Shown here: in pieces, positions 50,247 through 59,295 of the stretch
Numbering within the stretch: position 1 is the stretch's first letter
Layout: each line of letters begins with the position of its first letter
Origin: an uncultured Acetatifactor sp.
Lineage (GTDB): Bacteria > Bacillota > Clostridia > Lachnospirales > Lachnospiraceae
NCBI GenBank assembly: GCA_910584435.1
Contig: CAJUAP010000020.1
Span: 1-64,000 of the forward strand
Length of the DNA stretch: 64,000 bases
Reading direction: 5' to 3'
Made by a program: the position numbers and the translations under genes
Notes under the pieces: generated by a model
The model's input: only the letters and a program-made list of their open reading frames with translations
What the model was told of the DNA's origin: nothing
Database searches by the model: none

Positions 50247-51950
50247 TTATATCACGAACTTATCCATCAGCTCTGCCATCATTTCCACCTGATCGCTCTG
50301 CTCCTGGCTGATTGCAGCAGTTTCTTCTGAAGTCGCCGCATTATCATCCACAGCTCCTGAAATATTTCCCAAATCCTCATCAATTTTCTTCATATAATGT
50401 ACATTTTGATCCAAAAGCTCAGAAATCTGGGACATTTTCTCTGTAGCTGTCTTAGCGCCCTCCATAACCTCTTCCATATTCCGGGCAGTTTCATCAGCAA
50501 TCATATTGCCTTTTTCCACTGCCGAGACGGTTGTCTCTATCAACATGGTAGTTTCCTTGGCTGATTTGGCAGACTCTTCCGCTAATTTCTTGACCTGCTC
50601 CGCCACAACTGCGAATCCCTTGCCTGCCTCTCCTGCGCGGGCAGCTTCAATTGCCGCATTTAAAGAAAGGAGGTTTGTCTGGGTGGCAATATCTTCAATG
50701 GCCCCGATAATGGCATTAATCTGCTCGGAACAATTTCTAATCTCATCAATGGCCTTCTTTAATTCATGCATTTTCTGATTGCCAGCAAGCAATGCACCGC
50801 CTGCCTGTGAAGCAATTTCCACACATTCCCTGGCTTCCGTAGAATTCTTATCCATGTCTGCATACAGATTTTCTACCAGCGTTGTCAAATCCGATACCGT
50901 ACTTGCCTGTATTGTACTTGAATCTGCCAGATTCGTTGCTGCATCAGCCAGCTGCAGAGATCCTCCTTTGATCTGCTCTGACATTTGACGGAGATTCTGT
51001 AATGTATTACGGATTTCCTGGCTTATCTTATAGAAAGATTCCCTGATTGCCGAGAACTCTCCCACATAATTCTGCTTCAGGGCAATATCATAGTTTCCAT
51101 TTCCCATCTGCTCCAAAACCGCCGTAATCTCACTGATGATTTTAACCAGATTATCCTTCATAAAACGAATGGCCGTTACCATTCTTCCAACCTCACTGTC
51201 ATCCTCCGTCATATCAAAGGGCTCATGAAGATTTCCCTCCGACATGGCAACCATCTGATCCGATACCTTTGTAATCGGCACAAGCAGTTCTTCCCTGGAA
51301 AATTTAATTGAAACAATAATCTGGCGGATGACATAACAAAAAGAAAGCAGGAAAAAGAACTCCACTACCATCTGCACAATCACCAGGGTGTTCTTCTTTG
51401 CATCAAGTCTTCCCTGTATTCTGTTAATCGCCGCATCGGTCTGAGAATTAATTACGGCAATATCACTCTCATACTGTTCACCAAATACATAAGTAATCGC
51501 CTCTTCCCTGTTTCCCGCATAGGCAGCTCTCATGGCTTCTTCTTCCAGCGGTACCAGCCCGTCCGACATTTTCGCAATGCTTTCCATTTCACTCCATTCT
51601 TCCTGCGTAATGTCATTTTCTTTCAGCCCTGCCCATGCAATATCCCTGTTTTTATCCTCATTCAACTCTTTCATATAATCATTGTAATAATCTAAATTCC
51701 CGGTAACGGAATATGCCTGCACAGCATAGGTAAGCGCTTTGGACCCCAGCCGGTACTGATTCAGCAGCTGCGTGGTTTCCAACCGCTCTTCTTCCACCAG
51801 CATTACATATAAATTCATCACAATTGATATCAATAATAAAATCCCTCCGATTACCAATGCTGTAACCGAGCTTTTTACAATAATACGCAAGCGAAGTTCC
51901 TGACTGTTTTTACCAAAGGTATTGGTATCTGCCTTACTTGAATGCTCCAT
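50247..51950 (-). CDS. methyl-accepting chemotaxis protein
   Basis: A 567-residue membrane chemoreceptor. One helix lies at residues about 24-50. An extracytoplasmic four-helix domain (about 52-190) follows, then a second helix (about 192-215). HAMP covers 217-280 (ITKVSDQMVAMSEGNLHEPF). The cytoplasmic part ends with the conserved tip NLLSLNAAIEAARAGEAGKG. There is no C-terminal NWETF-type pentapeptide. The ligand is unknown. The leader holds the palindrome at 51999-52018. Confidence 0.95.
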   Translation of the reverse strand: MEHSSKADTNTFGKNSQELRLRIIVKSSVTALVIGGILLLISIVMNLYVMLVEEERLETTQLLNQYRLGSKALTYAVQAYSVTGNLDYYNDYMKELNEDKNRDIAWAGLKENDITQEEWSEMESIAKMSDGLVPLEEEAMRAAYAGNREEAITYVFGEQYESDIAVINSQTDAAINRIQGRLDAKKNTLVIVQMVVEFFFLLSFCYVIRQIIVSIKFSREELLVPITKVSDQMVAMSEGNLHEPFDMTEDDSEVGRMVTAIRFMKDNLVKIISEITAVLEQMGNGNYDIALKQNYVGEFSAIRESFYKISQEIRNTLQNLRQMSEQIKGGSLQLADAATNLADSSTIQASTVSDLTTLVENLYADMDKNSTEARECVEIASQAGGALLAGNQKMHELKKAIDEIRNCSEQINAIIGAIEDIATQTNLLSLNAAIEAARAGEAGKGFAVVAEQVKKLAEESAKSAKETTMLIETTVSAVEKGNMIADETARNMEEVMEGAKTATEKMSQISELLDQNVHYMKKIDEDLGNISGAVDDNAATSEETAAISQEQSDQVEMMAELMDKFVI

Positions 51951-51998
51951 TTTCTTTCCTCCCTCATTCCGAATACTATGCCGTCAACTACCTGCTCT

Positions 51999-52018
51999 TC
52001 TAGTGCTTTAGCACTAGA
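51999..52018. promoter_or_regulatory. palindrome upstream of the chemoreceptor gene
   Basis: TCTAGTGCTTTAGCACTAGA is a perfect 20-base palindrome 49 bases before the ATG. It may be an operator or a leader hairpin. Similar hairpins with the TTTAGC loop occur at 60853 and, with TTCAGC, near 28444. Confidence 0.4.
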
Positions 52019-52102
52019 CGCTTCTTTAGATAATTTTAACAAATTTCCGCATAATTGTCCAGATATTTTATGCAAACAGCCGATTTGATTGTAACAATCC
52101 TT

Positions 52103-52576
52103 TCATTTCACATTCTGTAAAATTTTTTCCGCCGTCTCCATACAAACCGAAGGATCGAATTCTGTTTTCCTGTACTCCCTGAATAACTGCTGCATATACT
52201 CCGCAAGCTCCGAGGCATCCTCCACACTATAACTCCATCTGCTGATTTCACATAAAATGTAATAATAATCCTCATCCTCCCACGCTTGTTCCGGCGTTTT
52301 ATCAACCCCTGCCATTTCATTGACAATCATGGTCAGTTCTCTGAATTCATCATATATTTCATCGGAGCTTACAAATCCTCCCGGCCACTTGTCCTGATCC
52401 AGATCAAAAGGAGAAATAGAAAAACAGCTTTCCGGGTATTGGCAGAAGCCTTTTAACGCATAGTAACGCTTTTGTGCCGCCCGGGCCTTTTTTCTCGTGG
52501 AATATATTCCGAGAAATTTTGTTTCTATTGTGTCGCAGAATTCATAAGCATGAATCAGCAGATATACCTTTCTCAT
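52103..52576 (-). CDS. DUF7336-like protein
   Basis: A 157-residue protein starting at ATG 52576 behind AGGAGG; the in-frame start at 52621 would translate the HAD remnant region. The N-terminal 70 residues (RKVYLLIHAYEFCDTIETKF, GIYSTRKKARAAQKRYYALKG) match a short domain common in small bacterial proteins that I recall as DUF7336. The remaining part is acidic and helical. The function is unknown. Neighbours are a chemoreceptor downstream and a pseudogene upstream. Confidence 0.75.
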   Translation of the reverse strand: MRKVYLLIHAYEFCDTIETKFLGIYSTRKKARAAQKRYYALKGFCQYPESCFSISPFDLDQDKWPGGFVSSDEIYDEFRELTMIVNEMAGVDKTPEQAWEDEDYYYILCEISRWSYSVEDASELAEYMQQLFREYRKTEFDPSVCMETAEKILQNVK

Positions 52577-52599
52577 AACAGCCTCCTGTAATAACAGTA

Positions 52600-52788
52600 T
52601 CACACATGCTTTTTCAGCCATTCTGCCACACTGTCAGAATTATTATCTCCAATGACGCCTGTGGCAATTGCTTTCAATTCTGCTGCGGCATTTTCCACCG
52701 CATAGGATTCGTCCGCAATCTGAAACATGGAAATTATATCCGATTCCGCGCTCCTGCCATTACTCATTACAATTCTACCTGCATCCTC
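52600..52788 (-). pseudogene. C-terminal remnant of a Cof-type HAD phosphatase
   Basis: About 60 residues remain: SAESDIISMFQIADESYAVE, NAAAELKAIATGVIGDNNSD, then SVAEWLKKHV. The end of HAD-IIB (Cof) phosphatases reads this way after their GDGxND motif, which is degenerate here (SNGRSAESD). The N-terminal nucleophile region is missing. Confidence 0.7.
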
Positions 52789-52855
52789 TCAGAATCTGAA
52801 AGTATGTCTTAATAAGAAAAACGACAGAACGCTTCCTTCTGCCGTTTCCTGAATC

Positions 52856-53167
52856 TTATTGATATTTAACCGCCGTTCCATATACCATGACTTCCGATGC
52901 TCCGGCCATAATCGCACTTGTGGCATACCGCACATTTACCACCGCGTCAGCACCCATCTTCTGCGCATTTTCCATCATGCGCTGTTCTGCAATGCTTCTG
53001 GCTTCCTCCATCATTTCCGTATACCCCTTCAGCTCACCGCCCACAATAGATTTCAGACCCGCGCCGAAATCCTTGCCGATATTTTTGGACTGAATCGTAG
53101 AACCGCTGACCAGCCCCAGCATTTCCAGCTTTTTTCCTTCAATGTAATCCGTATTTACAATAAACAT
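52856..53167 (-). CDS. YbjQ-family heavy-metal-binding domain protein
   Basis: A 103-residue protein, the normal size, starting MFIVNTDYIEGKK at 53167. The motifs are LGLVSGSTIQSKNIG, EARSIAEQRMMENAQKMGAD, AVVNVRYATSAIMAGASEVM and YGTAVKY. YbjQ proteins form pentamers of unknown role. An upstream in-frame ATG at 53212 adds 15 residues that do not fit the family. It is flanked by pseudogenes and appears to be an intact island. Confidence 0.92.
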   Translation of the reverse strand: MFIVNTDYIEGKKLEMLGLVSGSTIQSKNIGKDFGAGLKSIVGGELKGYTEMMEEARSIAEQRMMENAQKMGADAVVNVRYATSAIMAGASEVMVYGTAVKYQ

Positions 53168-53294
53168 CCCTGCCCCGCCTTTCCTGTCTGCTCCGCAGAC
53201 CTTCATTACCAATATTTTAATATATTACCAGCAAGCTGTCAATATATCCCAAATGCAATAAACCGATAAACGTAAGCTTTGTTATTTTTCACAC

Positions 53295-53375
53295 CCACGC
53301 CACCGCGAGGCGTTTTCACGCGTTCTTTGCGTGACAAACCCGAGACTGCTGTGCGCGAATCCCCTGCCGCACATA
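53295..53375 (+). repeat. diverged copy of the MITE-like element interior
   Basis: Sequences such as TTTTCACGCG, TTTGCGTGACAAA, CCGAGACTGCTGTGCGCGAA match 18645-18710 (TTTTCATGCG, TTTGCATGAAAA, CCGAGAATGCTGTGCGCGAA). The terminal inverted repeats are lost. It sits just upstream of the transposase remnant. Confidence 0.65.
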
Positions 53376-53484
53376 CAAAATTCTCAATACCATACACTAA
53401 AATTGCTGCTTTGCGCCTTACACATGCTGTTTCTCGGCATCTTTCCCCACAGCTTCTATTTCTGAAACCGATAAGACGCATGAC

Positions 53485-54021
53485 ATGGAGCAATGCAGGG
53501 AAATGCTTAAAACCACATCCTGCCTTCATGAAAATGACATACTGATGAATGACAGGGGGTTCCTGTCAAGAGAGATGACCAGCTATTTAAAAACAGAGCG
53601 CAGGGTAGATACCTATCTTCCTGCAAGAGAAAATATGACCATTTTTCAGGAAGCGGTAAAAACAGCTGCTGCTAATGGGAAATGGCAGAAACACCCAAAC
53701 CCCAAAAGAAAGACCCAGAAAATCCAGCTTGTAACAGACCTTGGCTTTTTCTGGGAAAGCGGCGCCCCGGAAATGGATGTTCCAATCAATGCCTGTGTAG
53801 TACATGATACAAAAACGGATAAGTTCTTCGTATTTATGACAACGGCTACCCAGAAGACAGCCCATCAGATCATAAATACTTATGAACTGCGCCCGGAAAT
53901 CGAAGAAGATTTCCGTCAGATGAAGGATTTCTGGAAACCGGAAGATTTCAAGAGTACAAAATACAACTATATCACTTATCATAATGATATTGACAGGCTA
54001 CCTTTACCATGCGCCAGATAA
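53485..54021 (+). mobile_element. IS4-type transposase remnant
   Basis: The 178-residue frame contains MNDRGFLSREMTSYL, a strand-rich middle and the YREK signature YELRPEIEEDFRQMK, typical of the IS4 group. The first catalytic Asp region and the C-terminus are missing, so the element cannot move by itself. No terminal repeats were found. It lies between two other gene remnants. Confidence 0.8.
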
Positions 54022-54101
54022 TACGAGGGCAGGTCTGTCCCTCCGCCCCCAGAGAAATCCTCAACGGTGTCCTTGATACAATCATTTCCATTTCTCCGGC
54101 G

Positions 54102-54460
54102 TTAAAGCATCGTCAATACTGCCTTCTCCATCGCCTGTACAGATGTATACTTTTTATTCCATCCCAGATTTCTTATCTTCTGAGAATTTAGACATACAAC
54201 GGGCACATCGCCTTTCCATCCGCGGCTGCAGCCCGTATAATCGTACCGGACATTCTTAAGCTTCATCAGTTTAACAACCATATCAGCAATTTCAGTAACA
54301 GTAATTCTGTCAAGCGCGGCCACATTATATGGTTCAAATGCGGTTAATCCTGCCTTCTCTACAGTCCTTACCGCATCCTGCACATCATCCACATAAATAT
54401 ATGACTTGGACTGTGTGCCATCACCCAGAATCCTGAGTTCATCCAGTTTCTTTACATCTT
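54102..54460 (-). pseudogene. C-terminal remnant of an NAD-dependent epimerase/dehydratase
   Basis: About 120 residues of an extended SDR sugar epimerase: LRILGDGTQSKSYIYVDDVQ, FEPYNVAALDRITVTEIADM, GWKGDVPVVCLNSQKIRNLG and a closing helix. The cofactor and YxxxK domains are gone. Its broken end overlaps the stop of the MATE gene, so a recombination joined the two. Confidence 0.75.
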
Positions 54461-55840
54461 CTTATTCTCGCTTCGTATCACCAGCAGCGCCACCGTCAAG
54501 GCCATCACCGCCACAAGGATATTGCTGACCATCATGGTAATTCCCACACTTACCGTCCCCAAATCGGTAAAGGTCTGCAATGCCCACAATACCGGTATGC
54601 GGAATACGAAAACCCGGCTGAAATTTATCAACAGCGTAAGTTTTGTCCTGCCAAGCCCGAAGAGCAGCGCCATACAGGAAGACAGCACTCCCAGGGGAAT
54701 ACAGCCGCCGATCAGTTCATAACGGTTAATTGCAATAATCATCTCCTGAAATTCCGTGTTCACCACGCCCTCCGAAGTGGCGAACAGGAGACTGATGGAG
54801 CGCAGGAACGTCATGGTGAGCGTAAGCCCCACCGCCCCTATAAATACATTGATACAGATAACCTTCCAAAACGCCTCTATGGCACGCTTCCTGTTGCCGT
54901 TCCCAAGATTCTGGCTGATAATGGATGCGCAGCCCTCCTGAAATCCGTTCTGGGCGCTGGTGGTAAAACCGTTGATATTATTGGAAATCCCCAGCGCCCC
55001 CACCGTCAGAGAGCCATATCTGCTGCTCATAAAATTAACCACCACCTTGCCAAAAGAAAAGGCAACCTTTTCCACCATAACCGGAAAAGAGATATGGAGC
55101 ATAGGTCCCATGATTTCCCTGCGGAAGGAAATGTCTTTAAAAGAAAACGCAAACGCACTGTCCTTTCTGGTCATATGGTATATCCCGGCTCCCAGCATAA
55201 TACTCTGAGAGACCACCGTTGCCACGGCAATCATGGTAATATCCGAATGCATTATGTACACAAAATATGCAGTCAGTCCCAGCTTCACGGCAATCACCGC
55301 GAAATTCAAACACAAGATTCTCCGTGAGTTCCCCCTGGCGCGTTCTATGGCAATATATACATTATTCAGAAAGCTGATGACAATCCCCAGAAGCTCAATG
55401 GCAAAATAACGGCTTCCAATGGCAATCAGATTCTCCGGCGTCCTGGCCAGCCTCAGCATGACCGAAGAAAAAGGCATCAGGCAGAGCAGAATAATTCCCA
55501 GAATACCGCAGATGCCGAAAAGGGAACTGACCCGTTTCTTTACCAGTTTGTAATCTCCCGCGCCATACGCCTGGCTGACCTGCAGGCTGCTGCCGATGGC
55601 AAGACCGCCGCCCACAGCAGATATCATATGATTGATCTGCGACAGATAAGATACCGCCGAGACAGAATCCGCACTGATATGAGACGCCATCATAGAATCC
55701 AGAATCTTAAACGCCATGCCCAGACACTGATAGAGCGCCAGCGGAAGCCCTACCTGCAGCAGGAGCAGCCATAAACTGCCATTCAGGGCAAACTCACGAA
55801 AATTTTCATCCTTCTTAGAAACGGTAAATTTTGATTTCAT
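54452..55840 (-). CDS. MATE-family efflux protein
   Basis: A 462-residue integral membrane protein starting at ATG 55840 behind GAGGAAAAGG; an earlier in-frame ATG at 55894 is unlikely. Twelve membrane helices in two halves are visible, with LLLLQVGLPLALYQCLG, GLAIGSSLQVSQAYGAGDY near the first repeat and EGCASIISQNLGNGNRKRA in the second. MATE pumps exchange cationic drugs or metabolites with Na+ or H+. The stop overlaps an epimerase fragment, so the last residues (SENKKM) could be altered from the ancestral end. Confidence 0.93.
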   Translation of the reverse strand: MKSKFTVSKKDENFREFALNGSLWLLLLQVGLPLALYQCLGMAFKILDSMMASHISADSVSAVSYLSQINHMISAVGGGLAIGSSLQVSQAYGAGDYKLVKKRVSSLFGICGILGIILLCLMPFSSVMLRLARTPENLIAIGSRYFAIELLGIVISFLNNVYIAIERARGNSRRILCLNFAVIAVKLGLTAYFVYIMHSDITMIAVATVVSQSIMLGAGIYHMTRKDSAFAFSFKDISFRREIMGPMLHISFPVMVEKVAFSFGKVVVNFMSSRYGSLTVGALGISNNINGFTTSAQNGFQEGCASIISQNLGNGNRKRAIEAFWKVICINVFIGAVGLTLTMTFLRSISLLFATSEGVVNTEFQEMIIAINRYELIGGCIPLGVLSSCMALLFGLGRTKLTLLINFSRVFVFRIPVLWALQTFTDLGTVSVGITMMVSNILVAVMALTVALLVIRSENKKM

Positions 55841-55910
55841 CCTTTTCCTCTTTTCCGTATATGTTACGGACTGCTCTGCTTTCCACAGCCCCATGATTCT
55901 CTCTGCCTTC

Positions 55911-55937
55911 GTTGCTGTTCACTCCGTTCACAGCAAC
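55911..55937. repeat. 27-base palindrome related to the MITE-like terminal repeat
   Basis: GTTGCTGTTCACTC followed by CGTTCACAGCAAC is an inverted repeat. It matches the end of the 18624-18756 element with two compensating changes that keep the pairing. It lies 71 bases upstream of the MATE start. Confidence 0.7.
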
Positions 55938-56125
55938 CTGCTTCCTTCTCCGTCCTTACGATTACTCTACCTCAAAAAAACGGTCTTTTCCACCAGAAAA
56001 CGGTCTTTTTTTATAAAACTACAGATTTTTTGCCTGTTCGCAAATTACAGCCTTGATTCGTCTGACCCCGGCGGAAGACGCCTCTTCCTTTATGATGCAT
56101 CTTTCCCGGAATATTCATAATTTAG

Positions 56126-56154
56126 TTGAATTATAAATGCGCTCGTGGTAGAAT
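56126..56154 (+). promoter_or_regulatory. promoter of the leader peptide-GNAT transcript
   Basis: TTGAAT (56126-56131) and TAGAAT (56149-56154) are 17 bases apart, 49 bases upstream of the leader ATG. Confidence 0.6.
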
Positions 56155-56202
56155 AATGCTGTTGTAATTTCAATAGATTAACGTTGGAAGGAGTGATTTT
56201 AT

Positions 56203-56271
56203 ATGAGAAACAGAGCAGAAAATATAATGAGGAATAACAGGAGGGAAAATTATTTGAACCCTCCCAGATAA
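56203..56271 (+). CDS. 22-residue leader peptide of the GNAT gene
   Basis: GGAAGGAG lies upstream of an ATG opening MRNRAENIMRNN, then RRENYLNPPR and a TAA stop 17 bases before the GNAT start. It is rich in Arg and Asn. Its last third encodes a hairpin, GGAGGG (56240-56245) with CCCTCC (56259-56264). The CCCTCC could alternatively pair with the GNAT ribosome site GGAGG at 56275-56279. This resembles antibiotic-inducible leader peptides; control by ribosome stalling is inferred. Confidence 0.6.
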   Translation: MRNRAENIMRNNRRENYLNPPR

Positions 56272-56288
56272 AACGGAGGATTTTTCAT

Positions 56289-56819
56289 ATGTTATTACAG
56301 TATAAAAATTTAACAATTAGAAATGCAGCTGTTAAAGACGCAGATTTATTATCATCATGGTGGAATGATGGAAAGATTATGGCTCATGCAGGTTTTCCCA
56401 ATGGAACCGGTGAAACGGCAGATGAAATTGCTGAAAAAATCAAAGAGGGCAATGATGAAGACGGAAGACGCCTGATTGTCGAACTTGATAAAAGACCTAT
56501 TGGCGAAATGAATTATGGCAGGGAGAGCGAAACTGCTGTTGAAATCGGAATTAAGATTTGTGATTTTTCAGAGCATGACAAAGGGTATGGAAAAATACTT
56601 TTGAGTATGCTTATCCTTTCACTTTTTGAAGACAAAGGGTATAAAAAAGTAATTCTTGATACAAACGTGAATAACAAAAGGGCGCAGCATGTTTATGAAG
56701 AACTTGGTTTCACTAAGGTGCAAGTCAGAGAGAACTCATGGCGAAACCAGCTTGGAGAACTGCAATCATCTATTGATTATGAATTGTATCGGGAAGATTT
56801 TGTAAATTTTGCTCCTTAA
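56289..56819 (+). CDS. GNAT N-acetyltransferase
   Basis: A 176-residue acetyltransferase of the GNAT type related to RimJ/RimL and aminoglycoside 6'-acetyltransferases. LTIRNAAVKDADLLSSWWND, a strand PIGEMNYG, acetyl-CoA loop EHDKGYGKILLSMLILSLFE and NNKRAQHVYEELGFTKV are clear. It acetylates an amine of an unknown small molecule or protein. CGGAGG lies 9 bases before the ATG. The upstream leader peptide suggests inducible expression, as in drug-resistance genes; this is inference. Confidence 0.9.
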   Translation: MLLQYKNLTIRNAAVKDADLLSSWWNDGKIMAHAGFPNGTGETADEIAEKIKEGNDEDGRRLIVELDKRPIGEMNYGRESETAVEIGIKICDFSEHDKGYGKILLSMLILSLFEDKGYKKVILDTNVNNKRAQHVYEELGFTKVQVRENSWRNQLGELQSSIDYELYREDFVNFAP

Positions 56820-56935
56820 CCATTCCCCTATGTTTTGTGTTATAATTCTCAGGAACTGTGTAGAAATAAATTTGTATAAATTTACTTCTTAACAGTTCCT
56901 TATGTATTGAAAATTACCAGGAAGGCAGAAGCCAT

Positions 56936-57766
56936 ATGAACAATGTACCGGATCACCAATTTTCCATCAGCCAGATCAAGCGAAACGCTAATTTTAACAT
57001 GAAGGAGACCCATGTACACCCCCATTACGAAATATTCTATTTATTGTCTGGGAAATGCCGCTTTTTTATCAATCACTCAATCTATGTCCTGAAGAAAGGT
57101 GATATTATCGCAATTGAAAAGGGTGCCCTCCATAAGAGCGCCTATCTGGAAGTGAAATCCCACGAACGCATTGTGATTAATTTCACGGACCAATTTGCCG
57201 GTCCTTTGTATGACGAATTCGGTAAAGAACTGGTTTTGAAATGTTTCAGGAATCCCCATATGACCATACCGACAAGCCGAAGGGAATATGTGGACGACCT
57301 GATGAGGAAAATGGAGCTGGAATATAAAACACAGGACATGTTTTCAGAAAGGCTGTTAAAAAATCATTTGTATGAGTTATTGATTTTCCTGATCCGCTGC
57401 CAGGAATTCCAGTACAACGCCATAGAGGAACTGGACGCCGCTGACGAAGCCATACAGCGGGCCGCCAAATATATCTGCATGAACTTCCATAACCCGATTA
57501 CACTGGCAGATGCCGCAAAACAGGCAAATATGAGCCCCTCCTTTTTCTCCAGGAAATTCAAGCGCACCACAGGCTTCGGCTTCAAGGAATATTTAAACAA
57601 TGTCCGGCTCAGGGAAGCTTCCGCCCTCCTGCTGGAAACCAATGACTCCATCACAGATATCGCGCTGCGCTGCGGTTACAATGACAGCAATTATTTTGGA
57701 GATGTCTTCAAGAGAATCAAGGGGATACCTCCCTATCTGTACCGTAAGAACAAAGGAATGATGTGA
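56936..57766 (+). CDS. AraC-family regulator
   Basis: A 276-residue protein with an N-terminal cupin sensing region (THVHPHYEIFYLLSGKCRFF, KKGDIIAIEKGALHKS) and a C-terminal AraC helix-turn-helix pair (ITLADAAKQANMSPSFFSRK, and ITDIALRCGYNDSNYFGDVF). GGAAGG precedes the ATG. It does not stand next to an obvious metabolic target: GNAT upstream, the convergent spoVAA downstream. The regulated genes are unknown. Confidence 0.92.
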   Translation: MNNVPDHQFSISQIKRNANFNMKETHVHPHYEIFYLLSGKCRFFINHSIYVLKKGDIIAIEKGALHKSAYLEVKSHERIVINFTDQFAGPLYDEFGKELVLKCFRNPHMTIPTSRREYVDDLMRKMELEYKTQDMFSERLLKNHLYELLIFLIRCQEFQYNAIEELDAADEAIQRAAKYICMNFHNPITLADAAKQANMSPSFFSRKFKRTTGFGFKEYLNNVRLREASALLLETNDSITDIALRCGYNDSNYFGDVFKRIKGIPPYLYRKNKGMM

Positions 57767-57780
57767 CAGCTTCCTGCAGA

Positions 57781-58410
57781 TTATATGGCATCCTCTTCCT
57801 TCCCCTCCCGTCCGGCAGTGGCAATGAGAGCCTTGTCCACATCCTCTTCATAGTTGCGCATGGCCACTTCTATGGGCGTGGGGTCCTTGGTAATGCGCCT
57901 GCCGCCGATATGGTTGAAAAAGAGAATAATTCCTGCCGCCAGGCCGATAGAATAAGACACTTCCAGGGTATTCAGCCCCTGGGGTTCCCGATTCATGACC
58001 ATCCGATATATTTCCGTAAATACTTCATTGATTCCCACATCATTGTGATACGCCATTATGGTAAAGGCCGTACCGAAAAAGCTCACCGCACACACCAATG
58101 CCGCCTTCACCCACTGCTGCCAGCCCTTATGTCTGCTCACACTGACCCACTCTACCAGCACATCCGGCTCCCCTACAATCTGCACACTAATGTCCGGGCA
58201 GGCATTTTCCATCAGCTCCACCAGTTTTAAAGAACTGATTACGCACCGTTTTGCATCGTTATTTCTGAAATGATGTACCTTCAGCGCCTTCAGCTTCGCG
58301 GAAATAACGGTGTCGGCACAGCGCAGCGCCCCCAGGTCTGACATAAAGACATTCTCCGACTGCACCTCCACATTTCTGTCGCATTTTAAATAAACTGTTG
58401 TGTTTGCCAT
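57781..58410 (-). CDS. spoVAA: stage V sporulation protein AA
   Basis: A 209-residue membrane protein. The soluble N-terminal part (residues 3-95, TTVYLKCDRNVEVQSENVFM) is followed by two membrane helices (about 107-130 and 155-178). The pattern and the partner gene identify it as SpoVAA, part of the dipicolinate channel of the spore inner membrane. I start at ATG 58410 behind AAAGGGG; a GTG at 58434 right after the spoVAB stop is possible. The usual spoVAC, AD and AE do not follow. Confidence 0.9.
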   Translation of the reverse strand: MANTTVYLKCDRNVEVQSENVFMSDLGALRCADTVISAKLKALKVHHFRNNDAKRCVISSLKLVELMENACPDISVQIVGEPDVLVEWVSVSRHKGWQQWVKAALVCAVSFFGTAFTIMAYHNDVGINEVFTEIYRMVMNREPQGLNTLEVSYSIGLAAGIILFFNHIGGRRITKDPTPIEVAMRNYEEDVDKALIATAGREGKEEDAI

Positions 58411-58434
58411 GATAAAGCCCCTTTCCAAACCCAC

Positions 58435-58911
58435 TCACGCGGTTCTGTGCAATTCCGTCCAGAAATATATCAGAGAACCGCAGATTTTTCCCAGCGCCAT
58501 ACTGAACACCGCAAGCCCCAGTCCATGCCGGAAGGAGATACGCCTGGAAAGAATCGGAATACTGTCCAGCATTTCCGCAATGGCAAGGGCAAGACATCCG
58601 ATGAACATTCCGGAAAACAGCCCGAACACCGCCTGGCATACCGCTCCTATTCCATACAGCAGGGAAAGATGCTCCGGGAATTTCTCCTGCCACCACACTC
58701 CGGCCTGGAAATACTCAGGGAAAACACTGAGCACACAGCCCATCAGGGTACCGAAGATTACCATTTCCTCATATAACAGCACATACTTCGCCGTATGCGT
58801 CTTACCGGCAAATCTGGGAACCAATCCCACCGCCACCAATACGGTAAACACCCCCGCTGCCGCAAGCAGCCCATAACTGCCCCCGATTAAAATCAAGAAA
58901 AAAGTCCCCAT
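58435..58911 (-). CDS. spoVAB: stage V sporulation protein AB
   Basis: A 158-residue, four-helix membrane protein: GGSYGLLAAAGVFTVLVAVG, LVPRFAGKTHTAKYVLLYEE, GAVCQAVFGLFSGMFIGCLA and LAEMLDSIPILSRRI-type loop. This is the SpoVAB pattern. It is upstream of spoVAA with almost no gap, so the order is AB then AA in transcription. It is expected to be expressed in the forespore late in sporulation. Confidence 0.9.
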   Translation of the reverse strand: MGTFFLILIGGSYGLLAAAGVFTVLVAVGLVPRFAGKTHTAKYVLLYEEMVIFGTLMGCVLSVFPEYFQAGVWWQEKFPEHLSLLYGIGAVCQAVFGLFSGMFIGCLALAIAEMLDSIPILSRRISFRHGLGLAVFSMALGKICGSLIYFWTELHRTA

Positions 58912-59295
58912 GATACCATAGCCATCCTTTGCTTCCTCAGAATACTTCTAATAAACTATAGTATAATACGGACTTGTAAAATTTATACACCAATTACCTT
59001 TTTCGGTTTGTGCCGCTTAACACATTCCTGCTGCCGCAGCATTTATACTGACGGCCGCTGAAACCTGCCATGCCGCCCGGCTCACGAACGGCAGATTTCA
59101 AAAATAAACGCATTCACAAGCCCGTTGCCGCTGCTGTCCGCCCAATAAGTATCGTAACTGCCCTTTGTGTTGATAAAATTTGCAATCCACTTATACTATA
59201 CACGAAATTTTCCCTGAACACAATATCCGAAATCATAACCTTTCCGCGTCCTGTGTTGCTGCCTGAACTCATGAAATCCGCTTATGGTTTTATTT
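58912..59295. other. 384-base gap with a terminator-like hairpin
   Basis: No coding frame is convincing. GAAACCTGCC (about 59061-59070) and GGCAGATTTC (about 59090-59099) can form a hairpin with one mismatch, suitable for ending the acyl-ligase transcript on the minus strand. The part next to spoVAB is AT-rich (TATTATACTATAG on the minus strand) and should hold the sporulation promoter. Confidence 0.45.
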
